From NCBI GenBank assembly GCA_963969495.1, contig OZ018330.1:46428394-46492393 (forward strand): 64,000 bases of DNA, read 5' to 3'. Numbering within the stretch: the first letter of the stretch is position 1; every line of letters starts with the position of its first letter. This DNA is from Ceratothoa steindachneri. Its lineage: Eukaryota; Arthropoda; Malacostraca; Isopoda; Cymothoidae. Shown in pieces: positions 1 to 16,800 of the stretch. The notes below the pieces were generated by a model. The model ran no database searches. It saw only the letters and a program-made list of their open reading frames with translations, and was not told the origin of the DNA. The translations under genes and the position numbers were made by a program.

Positions 1-560
1 TATTTGCTGCGGTTCAAAACAATGTGTCAATGACAAAATGGCTGTTAATCTATTTTTCGTTATAACATCCTAATTATAAATTTTGGCGCTTAAATTAGGG
101 AAAGATAGTGTATATTGTAGAATGACATTCGTTTTTGTTGAATTGAGATTTAAGGTAAGTTTGAGTTTAGATTTCTTCCTCAGATTCATTTTCACCTCTC
201 GCTGCCTCGCCTGTTCCCTTTCTCCAGTTTTCGAGGGCAAACCATCCTTCCCTAACCCCTAGCAACCACGTGTAGCCTTGCAAATAGGGGAGTCGTACAC
301 CATCTCGTCTCCAGTGCCAAAGCAGTTTCAAACTAGATCGAAACTTCCTAGGCTTTATTCCATCTAGATATTTCCACTTTACTCTTTTTTTCCGACACTT
401 TATTTACAGGCTTAATTTCACTTAACTTTTCGGCCGGCTCTCCGGCCTCAATAACTAGAAGAGGATCTCGGATCTCGTCCACGCATTTAACTTGCTCTGT
501 CTGCAACATTTCTTGGAGAGATCTCGTCGGTTTCTGCTTAACTATATAATAACAAGGTCT
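1..560. other. No recognisable gene
   Basis: Only short open frames with no family resemblance are present. I see no repeat structure or RNA gene. Confidence 0.4.
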
Positions 561-564
561 GCTG

Positions 565-722
565 ACCACCAAAAACGCGTGCTCTCACTTATTCTGATTA
601 ATGACCTTACGACCTTCAAAAATTTTAATAATTACCAACTAACCTTGAGAGGACATTTGCGATTCTATAATTCGAAAGAGAATGTAAAACGACATAAGGG
701 TTTCAAATTTCGTTAGAACCTA
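565..722 (+). repeat. Dispersed repeat family R1, copy 1 (truncated)
   Basis: The stretch shares a run of words with the copy at 8140-8643: GTGCTCTCACTTATTC, then ATGACCTTAC, then TTCGAAAGAGAATGTAAAAC followed by ATAAGGGTTTCAAATTTCGTTAGAA. It breaks off at about 722, where a different short repeat begins. No coding capacity is credible. It is probably a non-autonomous mobile or satellite-like element. Confidence 0.75.
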
Positions 723-836
723 GCCTAAAGTAGAATAGCCTAGCTGGCCTAGGCATAATATAGCCTAGCTGGCCCGGGCATAATATAGCCTAGCTTAGTA
801 TAACCTAGCTAGCCTAGTATAACATAGCATAGCAAA
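720..836. repeat. Short imperfect tandem repeat (TAGCCTAGCTGGCC-type)
   Basis: The words TAGCCTAGCTGGCC and CATAATATAGCCTAGC recur every 20-26 bases, and the last copies decay to TAGCATAGC. It abuts the truncated end of the R1 copy. Confidence 0.8.
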
Positions 837-1780
837 TCCTCACCTTTTTTCTGCCTCCGAGTCTTACCATCGTCGGCTTTCCTCCATTGATCATGAGTTG
901 GTGTCCTCATATCTTGGCTCACTCTTTACCTCCCTAAACAGCTCCTCTCCACCTTCTCACGTTAACGAACGCCTCCATTACTTATCCCTAATCCTCTCCT
1001 CCTGCATTGATATCTTTACCTCCCCCCCCCTAAATCGCTAAAGGTGTACCCATTGGTACAACTCTATTATGGTGCACCTCTGGAAAGAAACACAGGCAAG
1101 TCCGTGAGAGGCGCCTTCTGACTGCCAGAGATCGGACTACAGAGACGGAGGTTAGGTTAGGGGCCGATATTTCTTGGATAGCAGTGGTGTGGTATGGTGT
1201 TCCAATAGGGGTCGTTTCTAGGTCCGCTCTTTTTCGCGTCTTTTTTACCTTGCTATTCTGGTGCATCTATTACACTTCGATTACAAAGACCCGACCATCT
1301 ATCTCTTTTTGTCCCCAGAATCCTTTGCTGAGACTCTTATAAATCCTCTATGCGCTTGGCATCATTAATGAATGACCCTTGGGCAACGTTGATTTGATTT
1401 TCCTTGGAGTGTGTCGTTATTCTGTAGTGTAGTGAGTGTTATGGGTTTTTGGAGGCTGTGGCAAGTGTTTGTGTGCCTCTCAGGTCCAGGTGGTCCTTGA
1501 CTTTGAAGACTTTGGTTGAATGGTATAAGTGGTCCGTGGATGTAGTATCAGTATAGCCAGTGGTGATTTTAGGGTCTCATTTTGTATAGTTTGTATTGTG
1601 TTGTGGTGTATCTCAGAGAAGTTAGAAACCCAGGCAGTGCTTGCGTGATCCATCATTTAGCGTATACCTGTAGTCTTTGTCTACAGTGGTTGAGGTTTCT
1701 TTGTTGTGTTCGAATGTTGTACTAGCAAGAAATCTGAGAGCATTTATTCTTGGGGGTGCATTATTTTTAGTTATGATGTT
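837..1780. other. No recognisable gene
   Basis: About 0.9 kb with short stop-limited frames only. It includes a G/T-rich stretch near 1390-1780 with no clear period. Confidence 0.4.
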
Positions 1781-1782
1781 GT

Positions 1783-2121
1783 TTGAATGATAATAATCCA
1801 TTGCATGTTGATCTAAGTATTTTGGATGTGTGTGTTGTTTATGGTGAGATTAGGTGTGTAGTAATGTTGTGTTGTCCAGTTAGTGAGAATGGTAGTTGTA
1901 TATTTGGCCGAGTTATCTCAAGTCTGTTTATTTATCGTAGTCGTCTGCTCTGTATAGGTGATCTTACTTCGTCGATAGTTGCTCCTAGTGTTTGGAAGGA
2001 AATGCCTGCTGTATACGTTCCTCCCCCATTATTTCGAGGGTTCAAATGTGCCTTGAAGAGAAACTTCTTCTCTCAGCATTTACTTAGTTGGGTTATATTG
2101 AGTTATAAATATATTAGATAA
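1783..2121 (+). pseudogene. Possible LINE reverse-transcriptase C-terminal tail
   Basis: A 112-residue open frame ends in a pattern seen at the C-terminus of many CR1/L2/Jockey-type LINE proteins. It has a GD..SSIVAPSVW segment, a proline-rich linker, then F...LKRNFFSQHL. The usual family pattern is GDR.FSVAAP.LWN.LP followed by F...LK..LF. The match is short, there is no RT core upstream, and I infer a 5'-truncated remnant. It could equally be a chance open frame. Confidence 0.3.
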
Positions 2122-2578
2122 GAGATTTATTAATAAGATAAATTAAATTTAGTCGAATTCTTTACGTTATTGTGCTATTTCAAACATTACTCTCGATTTA
2201 ATTTTACATGCTTTTGTTTCAAATATGGCCCACAAAATTTCAGAATGTGCCTTTTTCTAAGATATTTAGCTCTATATATTAAATATTTATTCATGTTTAT
2301 TCAATTTATAATCATGGATATCCCCAAAATATGCCCATTAACAAGTGGCTATTTTTAATTTTATAGCTATACATAATTAATTTCCAACCTAGCGTATAAG
2401 GAAAAATATTATTATTTGGCAACACAGCTCAACGAAGACAAGCGGCCTCTTGCAAGCCTAGCCGAAAATTTTCAAAGTATATATTTAAATAATTATATTT
2501 TGCTCTAAACATTTTGATAATGTGGCATGACTAATTTGGGCAATTACACATCTTCGAAATACTAAAAGAAAATCTAAA
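2122..2578. other. AT-rich stretch, nothing recognised
   Basis: Low-complexity AT-rich sequence with short open frames only. Confidence 0.4.
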
Positions 2579-3046
2579 TTTGGGGGGGAAAAAAGGTCTT
2601 GTTCGGAACAGGCTCGGCAGCCAATTAGGCGTTCGAGGATATCGAGAGGTCAAGGTGGGCGTTCGAAGCTTGGAGTTTGAGTACAACCTGTATGCAGGTT
2701 AATTTAGGTTAGGTTTTGGAGAAAGGAACTGGCGCAAACTTCTCGCAGAAAGTTTTTCCTATCAGTTATGGCTTCTGTTGACATCTTAAGCGATTTAACA
2801 CACACAAAAAACAGTGGTTGTCAACCCTTTATTTACACCACGAGTGTCTCAAAAGATAATTTTGATTCTTTTAATCAAAACGATTATTACACCGCCACGG
2901 CAACGCCAAATGCTAATGTTTGTTTAATAATATGTCCATTGTCTTTATTCTAACCTAACCTAACCTTAGTTTAACCTTAACCTCGCGATAGCCTCCAATA
3001 CCTAATTCATTGGTAGACCTGTTCCGAAAATAAGACCTCCCAAAAA
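2579..3046. mobile_element. MITE-like non-autonomous element with ~75-bp inverted ends
   Basis: The left end (about 2580-2655) and right end (about 2970-3045) are imperfect reverse complements over about 75 bases. Both carry GGTCTT then TTCGGAACAGG, then an AATTAGG...GAGG...ATCG...GAGGT..AAGGT series. The interior holds short TTAGG/CCTAA runs near both arms (2703-2717 and 2951-2966) and a 61-residue open frame with no homology I recognise. Length, inverted ends and absence of a transposase fit a miniature DNA transposon. I could not fix a target duplication. Confidence 0.7.
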
Positions 3047-3715
3047 TATTCCTTAGAAAATCGAAAGGATTTTGATGACAAAAAACATATGCTTTTTAAT
3101 AACAAAAATCTAATTTCATTTTAAAAATAATATAGTACCTATAAAAAGCAATCATGCAAACTTTAATCCTATTTTATACAAAATTATCAGAGGCACACAA
3201 AAAATGCACGGGATAATTCACAAAGGAATTTATTAATTTTTACGGGAGCGACAAAAATGAAATAATCTCTTTGACTCTTTTAATAACGGCTGATCTCAAG
3301 ACGACAACGATGCGCACAAGGGAGAAATTTCCCTTCTCGAAGGAAGATTTGTTTTCCTGTATTAAATTGACATCGCCTTTCTAGCCCCAACTAAAATGAC
3401 ACATATCTGTTCTGATCTACCCCTCCTCCTTTCCCCTCCCAATATCTTTGCTAGAAAATAATATTTTCCCTTATTTTATAGTAATAAGTAAAACTAGAAC
3501 GGATAGAATAAAGATTACAATCTTCTTTCTTCATAAAACGTCAGAAGATTCCCTGCGGAGATGGCCTCGGGGAAGAGGGAGAGCGGGGCGGAGGGGGGCT
3601 TTTTAGGACGTAGGCTTGGCTCAAAAGGAACGGAGTTCCTCTCTCGTTGTTTTCTCCTAATCAAAACGAGACAATCATAAAATATAAATAATATCCGGAG
3701 TCAAAAATTAGAGAT
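3047..3715. other. No recognisable gene
   Basis: AT-rich at first, with a G-rich patch near 3560-3600. No credible coding region or repeat. Confidence 0.4.
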
Positions 3716-4022
3716 ATTTTTTTAGTCGCGTGCACTTTATAAGTTACTCTGTCGCTCCGTAGGGCAGTCGGTCGGGTGGTAACCGTTTAACTTTTCAATG
3801 AGTTTTTTGGGCAATAACATCGTAACTATTTGGCAGATTCTAACGATATTTTAAACCCTTATTTTGTTTTACGTTCTCTTTCGAATGATATGACTTCCAA
3901 GGTCTTCCCAAGGTTAGTCCTGGAATTATTAAAAGGAAACTTACTATGGGTTGGATTGCCCCACTTGTTGAAAGTTTTGAAGGTCATTGGTCAGAATAAT
4001 TAAGAGTACGCGCCTTGGCCTT
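3716..4022 (-). repeat. Dispersed repeat family R1, copy 2
   Basis: It is the reverse complement of the family seen at 565 and 8140. Read on the minus strand it starts with a GCGCGTACTCTTAATTATTC-like head and has the ATGACCTTCAAAAC word. Next come the TTCGAAAGAGAACGTAAAAC core and a CGACCGACTGCCC segment. It ends in GTGCACGCGACTAAAAA, matching the end of the 8-kb copy. It carries one core unit, against three in the 8-kb copy. Confidence 0.75.
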
Positions 4023-5424
4023 GTTTGCTCATAAGCAACTAATCTCTATTGATGAACCCTTTTCAGTGATCAACGAGGGTATTCTAGTGGGCGCCGAACG
4101 GAGACTCGGTTTCAAGTGGAATGAGGGAAACAGAAACCGGATGGAGGACGCCAAGGACACGGGAGCGCATGGATGATTAGCTCAAAATCCAAGGACTATT
4201 TTCTGCCCTCATCTTTTATTGAATAAAAAAGAAAACCAACGAGAGCATCTCCCGCAGAAATCCATTAACGGGAGATCTGTAAAAAGAAGTGGTGAAGTTA
4301 GTGTAAGTAAAAATATGTGGAAGAGATGTAGCCGCAGATCCATCTTCCCGCATTGGGGAATGTAGGGCATGAAACTATAGTCATTGGGGACGGAAAGGCA
4401 CGCAGTTATTCAGATGTCAGCTGAAGCATGTTGCCCTATGCTGCACCTGATACCCACTTGCGGTGTGGTCCTTTCCCATTCCCCCTAGTAACAAATATGT
4501 AATTTCCTCGTGGGAAATATTTTTATGTTAAATACTCACATAAAAATGCAATGCCAAGCACTTTCTTCTTTATTTACAAATAGATAATTGATTTGAGCCG
4601 AACCGCTTTCAATCTCGGTTTTGTTTTGTTTTTCCTGCGGGTAATTTTGCATCTCTTTGCTCTCACGATTTGGGAGGGTCATTGTAAGGGTTAATTGGTA
4701 CAATTCCTTTGATGATTGTTCGAGAAGCCTCTTGAAGCCTAATCTTCCCTGGAGGGGACAATGCCTGTTCCTAATGGCGCTCAAAGCAGTGTCAGTCGCA
4801 GATCCAGGATAAAATTGGAAGGGGGGGAGGATAACAATGCATTGATCACTCTAAGTAGTCTAAGAAAAGGGCAGTGATCATTAATGATGTTTATTTTACG
4901 CAACCTTAATAATATAACAGTAACTCACACAAGAGTGAGCACTAACACTTTCAGGTCCGATATTTTCCCAACGCATCCGAAAATTATGAATATTAGTTTA
5001 TTTTTAGTTAGTTAGTTAGCGCCAATCCTTCCATGATATTGGGAGGATCCCCGACCGGATAATGAAATTTTTTATTTAAGGTCAGAATGACAATCGCTGG
5101 TCGGCCCGAGGGCCCCAGGGGCCGGTCCTCTTTTGGGAAGAGGTGCCAGGAAGTATTATGTTTTGACACCAAACAGCGTTCAGGTATCATCAGCTAAGAT
5201 GTAATACTGAATTTAAGAATTATATTTGACATTTACCTGCATTTTAGACATGTATCCTATAACGTACATTCGATCGCAACGGTTTAAAAAATGTTTTTAT
5301 ATGTATTTTATATTATCATATAACTCTTTCTGAATAGCAGAATACAAGTAAGGCTTAAAAGGAAAATATAAACGGGTCTGAAAGGGCTAATAACATCTAA
5401 ACCCACAACATTGGCCACGGTATT
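4023..5424. other. No recognisable gene
   Basis: Short open frames only (longest 82 residues on the minus strand near 4536-4784, no family resemblance). A small AGTT tandem lies at about 5006-5020. Confidence 0.4.
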
Positions 5425-6015
5425 TCACATGAACAACAACCTCCCGTTTCTCTGGGCAAATACATTGCTTACGCTGTCTAGTCTAACATCAATTTCGTTG
5501 TGAAAATCGATCAACGCCAGGCTATTGAGCTGTTCTTGACCCATACTATTCCTTAAGTACGTTTTAAGTCGTTTCAGGCCTGAGAATGAACGCTTGGTCT
5601 CCGTGTTCGAGACTGGGAGAATGATGAGAACTCGGAGGAGCCTGGCCAGGTTCGGATACATTCGGGTCTGGGCGTGGGCAAGAGCATCTACAACGTAGTC
5701 AAACGTGTTTCTTAGCGAAAAACAGCGCTCTGCTTCCGCCTCGACGAGGCCCAAGGCCTTGGTGTCAGCCTCGTAGACTTTTGCCGCCTCCAGTAAAGTA
5801 GCAACATCTCCGAGGAAGCCGCTGAGCAGATGTTAATGTTGAAGAAGACCGGGATATTGTCATCCCAGAACTTGATCTGTAACTCAGTCAAGACTTGTCC
5901 AATGAACGGGACATAGGCAGATCGGCAGTAATATTTCCAGCTGTCTGGTAGGATACGTTCGCTCGCTGCGTTTACCGTCTATAAACTCGAGTCAGAGGAA
6001 TCGTGTAATGTGACC
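5425..6015 (-). pseudogene. hAT-type transposase C-terminal fragment (dimerisation domain)
   Basis: The minus-strand frame 5754-5425 contains LPVSNTETKRSFSGLKRLKT, then YLRNSMGQEQLNSLALIDFH. This is the signature of the hAT C-terminal dimerisation region as found in ZMYM1-like and similar transposases. A second frame upstream (about 5990-5830) encodes DSWKYYCRSAYVPFIGQVLT and continues into the first after a frameshift and a stop near 5825. Known family: the domain holds hAT transposase dimers together. The N-terminal zinc finger and catalytic core are missing here, so this is a decayed fragment. Confidence 0.85.
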
Positions 6016-6269
6016 AGCCGATCTGCTGGATGAGCTCCTCTTTTAGTGCAATCGAAACGAGGGTTCCTCCTCTCTTTTCCGTCACAGCCCTTCTATGCTG
6101 CCCTTACAATTGACTTTAACTTGAGAGAGAAAAAGAGCAGTTCTATCTAATAAAAACAGTGAAAAAACATAAAGCAAGAACGGGAGAAAAACGTAAAATA
6201 ACCGTGAGACTTCATAATGATTTCTACTGTAGTAGTGATACAATATACGAGCCCCTTTTCTTCCCCTAT

Positions 6270-6275
6270 AATATA

Positions 6276-6314
<39 letters not shown>
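6270..6314. repeat. (TA)n microsatellite
   Basis: About 45 bases of alternating TA with one GTA interruption. Confidence 0.95.
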
Positions 6315-6316
<2 letters not shown>

Positions 6317-8139
6317 CTATAAAGAGTCGAAGCATGTGGCCATATGAGTGTATGACCAAGGCATGGTAATATACATTTAGAGAGCTTATATTTTGTAAGA
6401 GCCAGCAGGGGGGGGGGGCGCTTGCTGTAGGCCTCTGGGAAAAAGCAGAACTGAAGGAATTAGAGACTCGGTCGAGCGTCTGGACGTGGACGCAGTCGGG
6501 AAAGCTGCCCGCTCCCTAGTGAGATGGGTAGCAGCTGACGTGCAAATAGACAGCAGCATTATTGATGGAGGGGGGCAAGAAGGGTGTAAGTATAATGTAG
6601 AGCGTCTTTAAAGTGATTTCATGGGAGAAGTAATTTCGCGTAGCATCTCACACCGGGACACTTTATCTCACCGGCCTTCCCAAGTCCCTTTTTAGAGGCA
6701 TTTTGCGAACCGAGCTTTGATATATTGTCCGAACTCAGGCAACTGTTAGGGCATAGTCTCTTCTGGTACGTAAAACTGTCTTGTATTGTTTACGTGACCA
6801 GAGCGTCGATCACTTTGGCTCATTCCCCCTCCCCCCTCTTTAACTAAGTATCAATACATTTAGTGTTTAAATTTCATGTATATGACCTGCTGTGTAACGT
6901 TTTAGAATAATTGTGCTAGTTAATTATAATTTTGTAGCTATTTTCTTATCCCCGTCCCCCTTCCTCCTAGTGCAGCCAGCCACATAGTCATTAAAGAAAA
7001 GCACGATTTTCAAAGCACTTTTAATGTAGCTTTTTTCATAATTTTTTGCTATTATTTTCTTTATATTTCTAAAATACTTTTCAATTGGTGAAAATACATA
7101 CGTCACTGTTTAGCCCTACAAAATCGGAAAAGATTGAACTAGACCTCTCGCCCTAGTGGAAGAGTGCCTATATCAATCCTAAATGTAAAACTAAGAAAAC
7201 GTCTTAAAATACTGGTTATGTAGTAGAAGTGATGTAATATTTGAACTCAGAGGCAAAAGATACATCTAAAACAATGAAAAAAATCATCTAATCAAAAGCA
7301 TTGTTAGGTAGTGATATTATTTAGTACTCCTCTTAACTTAGATCGAGAATAGCGGCCCCTGAACCAATCGAAAGCCATAAATGCATTCATATAATTATTA
7401 TACTTGATGAGTAGCATCGCATCCGTGCCCAATTCACACATGTATGTGGGTTACTGTTGCGATGCGCAGCAAATAACCCGCTAGTTCTCTAGTTCTTATC
7501 GAGCAAAGGGAAGGCTATTCAGAATTAATCTCCGGTATTTGCCTTGGATTTTAGGGTCGTCAAAGAGCGGTCTCTTTCGAGCGAACGGGGTCCAGGGGGA
7601 TAACCGCCCTATTTCCGTCACCACCGCCGAAGGATGGCTTGAAGTCCGCACAGTTTCCGCTGTCATTCCTGTAGGTCAGAGGTTCTCAATCTTTTTGCCC
7701 TGTGTCACTCTTTCCCCCTAAGTCGAAATCTCCCTCCCCTTGAATTAAGGGGAATATTCCAAATAAAATCAAGATCAATAATTATTTCACAGAGAGAATA
7801 GTGATTTTTTTATTTTGAATTAAATATATGAAATTAAAAAATGTGTAATGTCCTGTAGATTATGTATCATCTCTAGAATTACATTTGTAGTTTGAGTTTG
7901 CCATTCTGTGGTGCCTAATCCCTCCTTGAAATACAAAATTTACGCTCATAGGCGAATAACTGCCCGGGCAACAACTCATGATATAAGTGTTTGCTTGATG
8001 TTATCAAGTACTTACTGGTCGTTATTAGTTTAATAATACAACAAGGTTCGTTCCTAACTGACCATGTTAAAAACTAAAAAAGAAACTCAGGTTTCTGAAG
8101 ATTTTTCTATAGTTTTTTGTCCTTTAAACAAAGTCTACA
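6315..8139. other. No recognisable gene
   Basis: About 1.8 kb of AT-rich sequence. Poly-G runs occur near 6409-6418. The open frames are all short and without family resemblance. Confidence 0.4.
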
Positions 8140-8643
8140 GACCAAACGTCGCGTGCTCTCACTTATTCAGATTTATGACCTTACAAACTTCAAAACATTC
8201 AATAATTCTTAGAGTAACCTTGGAAGAAACTTGTAAATTATACCATTCGAAAGAGGATGTAAAACAACATAAGAGTTCCAAATTTAGTTAGAATCGGCCG
8301 AATAGTTATGTTGTTATTGCCAAAACAAAATAATTCGCAGGCTAACCTTAAGAGGACCTTGGCAATTTTATCATTCAAAAGAGAATGTAAATCAACAAAG
8401 GAGTTTCAAATTTCGTTAGAAACGGCCTAATAGTTATGAAGTTATTGCCAAATAATTCCTCAGCTAACCTTGAGAAGACTTTGGCAATTGTTTCATTCGA
8501 AAGAGAATGCAAAATAACCTAAGTATTTCAAATATGGTTAGAATCGGCCGAATAGTTACAACTTCATTACCAAAACAACAAAAAAGCAAAATGGGGACCG
8601 ATCGACCGACATAGGAGGATTTAGAGTCGCACGCGACTAAAAA
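8140..8643 (+). repeat. Dispersed repeat family R1, copy 3, with ~125-bp tandem array
   Basis: The head (GTGCTCTCACTTATTCAG) is followed by three imperfect tandem units starting at 8215, 8343 and 8465. Each begins TAACCTT, carries TTCGAAAGAGAATG or a variant, then TTTCAAAT..GTTAGAA.CGGCC.AATAGTTA and an ATTGCCAAA stretch. The copy ends with GACCGATCGACCGAC and GCACGCGACTAAAAA, the same terminus as the minus-strand copy at 3716. This is the most complete member of the family in the window. Confidence 0.85.
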
Positions 8644-9229
8644 CTGAAAACCGCCACTATTATGACCCAGGATTTTTTTAGGCATTGTCCGATGGAGCTT
8701 TAAATTTTGTGCCTTAGAATCTGCCAAAGGCGCCAGTTCCGGGGTTGCCTCCTCGAGCCATTCACCTGAATCGGCCAGGCACCATTCATCTGGCCAGATG
8801 AATGGCCAGAAATCTGTACTCCATAAAAATTCTGATATTCCATGATCAGCTTAAGAAAGACAAAGGCATTGTATCAAAGCTGGAAATACTTATCACTTTC
8901 TTTGCGCTGTTTTACACTCCCATATGATGATGACAAATTTTTTGGCAGACGCTCCTGTGAATAATCTAAGTCTAATCCAGGATATGTTAAAGTAAATGAA
9001 AACTGGCCCAGACCTTGTTGAGATGCAATAATTAATAAGGTGGAAAACCACAAATATTACCTCACGCACGCAAGAAGTCGTGCCATTCGACATTTTGGAG
9101 ATTACCATTCACGCCTTTGTCTCCTCTGGCCTGGAAAAATGCCACTTTCTCTCGATGGATCACAATCCTTCACTGTTCGATCTCATTAACTCTGAGCTCT
9201 GGACCTGCCCCAAATGGTTGTTTTTCTTA
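8644..9229. other. No clear gene; possibly LINE flank
   Basis: No frame here matches a family I know. Because the next feature resembles a LINE tail, part of this stretch may be the decayed upstream coding region. Confidence 0.3.
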
Positions 9230-9425
9230 GTCGTCTATGATGCGTAGGTGATCGTGCTTTCTCTCTATTTTCACCACGAGTGTTGAATGATTTGCCTGGT
9301 GCGATATGCCTGCCCCTTCCTTATTGCCTTCAAGAATGTCTGGATGATCCACTTTTTCTACCACACTTTTCTTTGATTGATAAGTGCTTTGGAAGAGCCG
9401 GGGCCTATGAAAAGTGCTATACAAA
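9230..9425 (+). pseudogene. LINE reverse-transcriptase C-terminal remnant
   Basis: In one plus-strand frame the stretch reads CVGDRAFSLFSPRVLNDLPG. This is a clear form of the GDRAFSVAAPRLWNSLP motif near the C-terminus of CR1/L2/Jockey-like LINE proteins, and it is followed by further open sequence to a stop at 9576. The RT core is not visible upstream, so this looks like a 5'-truncated insertion. The continuation past 9425 has no recognisable similarity. Confidence 0.5.
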
Positions 9426-9576
9426 ATTCCTATTATTATTGGACATCATGTCCAGGAAATGGAAACCAACGCCTTCTATGGTCGTTATTTTGGGGGTTGT
9501 TATTCTTATTGAGTTGGCTATTCTTTTTATTTACCAGCATTTGAAGGTTTTCAAAGTAGTTGAACACAGAGATTAA

Positions 9577-13792
<4,216 letters not shown>

Positions 13793-13801
13793 CTACTAGA
13801 G
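13793..13801. repeat. Left target-site duplication of T1
   Basis: CTACTAGAG directly precedes the left inverted end and is repeated at 17044-17052. The palindromic look of the word leaves the exact length uncertain (9 or 7 bases). Confidence 0.75.
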
Positions 13802-16800
13802 TAGGGCGGGTCATACTTTGGGGCAACCATATATTTTCATTAAATCCTTTAATGAGGGGTGCTTAAATGAGAGATTTCCGGTGTAGTTTTTGAAAAAGAA
13901 CTTTATTTTGTTATACAATTGCTCCTACCTACATCAATTTCCATTTAAATTAAAGTAAATTTTTCCCTTTCATCACGAGCTTATTTAACCTATTTTTATT
14001 TAATCCAAGTACACACAAACACAAAGTAACCTCAAATTTACATGTTTATTGAGTGAGAAAAGTCTATGCAAAGCTCCACATATAGCTGCATGGGTCACTT
14101 TGGGTCATATTCAAAAGGTAAACTTCACCAGAATACACAAATCTTGCTTTGACTCATTCCTGGACATCAGACGTGTACTTTTATCTTGTTCTCTGTTTCC
14201 TCCACCCCTCTTTTCATGTGAAAAATACCTGGAAGAAGCCTCAGTCACCATTACTACAGCCCTCTAAATGCTATGTGTGTGGCAAGGCCAGTCAGGTACT
14301 TTCAAAGGAGAGTCAATGAAGTTTTTCAATTCAGAAGTACTTAAAGAGCAAGTGAGAGATGGCTCAGAGACATCCTCTGACCAATTGATCAGATCTCCAA
14401 TCCTGGTACCATTACAATTGATGTCTAGTGTCCTTCTAAGCCTTACAAAGGAGTCCACCAGTTGAGTATCTGTCTTCCCTTCTCCCCTGATGGTCTAGAT
14501 TATTTTCATCCCTTTAGTTCTCTCCGCCTGATCTTCAGAGCATAGGAGGGTTTGGAGGATGGCTTCACTGTCTGCGTACCAAGCTGATCTCTTAACAGTT
14601 GGCAAAACAATATCCAACACCTTTTTCTTCTGAGACTTAAGGCAATGAGGTTGATAAAGAATGTGCCTAGGTTGCTCGGTCCAAGAGTGCTTAATCTTAA
14701 AGTTAAACCAACATGGGTAATATACACAAATGATGAACTCAACAATCAGTCGTAGAGTCTTAAAGGCTTTTCTTTTGAGCTCATGCTTTGACACTTACAG
14801 CCGAAGAAGTCTGTTAGCTGTGGTTAGCCAGTGACTGTGGCTTACTGGTCCTATTTCCACTAGAGAAACCCCTGTAGGAAGCACTCCATCTCTCATTGCC
14901 GATACAATTCTAGAGCCGTAGTGTTAATCAGTGGAAAGATCTTGCACCACTTCCTGAAGTATCTTGGTAAGAGGAGTACCTAAAGATATTTGAGTGAAAT
15001 TTGGGTTGATATCCAAGTTTGTAACAGAGTCAAGGAGCTTTCCTATTGGTCTGAAGTATCTGTTGTCAGCTAGTGTTGGGCCATCCAGGTTGATAATTAG
15101 ATGATGGAGAGGGAGTTCTTCAGTGTGCAGGTTACAGACCAAGCAAACAAGCTTTCTGCCAAAATGGAGCTCTATTTTTTGCATTACTCCAGCATTTACA
15201 CCTGTGTTTACATTCGTGGAGTCTCCTCCAATAGCCATTAAGCTTTTATCCAAACCCCTTTCCCTCAGCCATCCAAACATAGCCTTAGCGATCTTTTCTG
15301 CATGTGATTCTTCTTTTCTGGACTTTTCTGGGACAAAGTGGAAGAAGTAATTGCTCTCAGGCTCACTGATGACAGTGTAATGCTCCTCTTTTGTTTTTGC
15401 TGGAAACAATTTTTCACTTTCCTCTGCCTCCATCATAAAATTTCGTCCAACAAAGAGAACACAAGAAATTCCCCCATCCTTCCTTAAGTTTTCCTTAAAC
15501 TCATGTTCAATAACTGTCATTAGCTTTTCCTGTGCTCTCTTAACTTTATTCTTATCAAGGACTTTACTTGTATCTTCTTCAGTAATGAATCCAACACCTA
15601 TTAACGCTGCTATTGCTATAGCTGCAGTTGGTCTCAATCCGACACCATACCCTATACTAGCAAGAGCAATATTTGGAATTTCATCATAATCCTTTCTATT
15701 CCCGGTGGAAATTTCCTGCTCTTAGACAGCTTCAAAAGTTACGTCATCACCCAAACTATTGTCGCCATCAGAATTTTTTGCCTCCAGATCTTCAACTTCT
15801 GCCAAAAACTGCTCGATTTCTTTTCTTGTTTCTTTTCCTGCTAAAACAGCGCTTTCCTTCTTACTTTTTCTCTTTCTTTCTGCTATCCTTTCTTTTTCTT
15901 TCTTTTCTGAAGCTCTTAATTGTCTATTATGCTCTGGAATATCAGGACCTCCAATTTGAAAGGTACCTTTACTTCCAACCTTCTCCTTTTGTCCTTTAAT
16001 AAAGGCCAGTTCCCTAGTATGTATTTTTTCTTTTTACTACAACAGCAGTTAATGTGGGCTTCAGTCTCACAGCCATTACAATCTACTTCCCTACAACTCG
16101 AAGTTTGACATTTGCATGTCAATATATCAAATAACTTATCTAGTTTTGTAATTAGTCTCTCTTTTACTTAAATTTTTCCTTTACCAAAGGAAACTTTTAC
16201 TGCCTCCTTTCACGCCTCCTTAAGCTTTTATATTATTGTGATATTTGGATTTACAACAGGTGATTTGAAGAGAGCATTAGCTTTTGTCCACTGATTAATC
16301 AAGCCCTGATACATGTCTTTTGCCAGCTGGTCCACTTCATAATTTCTCCAGTCATCTTCACTTTGCTCCCTTAGGTAGATGCCGTACCTCAAAATATCTC
16401 TTATTGTTGGTAACTCAGACACCATCAGTTCTTTCCCAGTCCCAACAAAATTAGTCAGATGAGAACTTGATTTGGACCTTATCTTGATTTTCGCCATTGT
16501 CACACTAATCGCAGGTATATCTGCCAATGAAAAGATGGCACTTAGATAAAGAAATAATCCCTACTAAATAATTATATGTTATTCTAAAATGATCCACAGC
16601 CTTTACTAGCATTCAAGTAAAATTTAAATGCTCTATAAACAGTTACCAGTTACAATAGTTACCAGAACTGGCAAAACTACTCGAATATTTCCTTCTACTG
16701 AGTAATGAGTACTGGCTACTTGCAATTTGGGAGTTAGACCAACCTAAATTAAGGGTAATTTTTAACAGGTTTCCTACTTTTCATGTGTCTCTAATACATT

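Noticed and set aside
2941..2970. Telomeric repeat array (CCTAA)n
   Set aside because: Only about three copies, with further degenerate ones, inside a MITE-like element. Not a telomere or a clear interstitial array.
14506..14745. 79-codon minus frame overlapping the T1 transposase
   Set aside because: It is a shadow of the transposase frame at 14794-14495.
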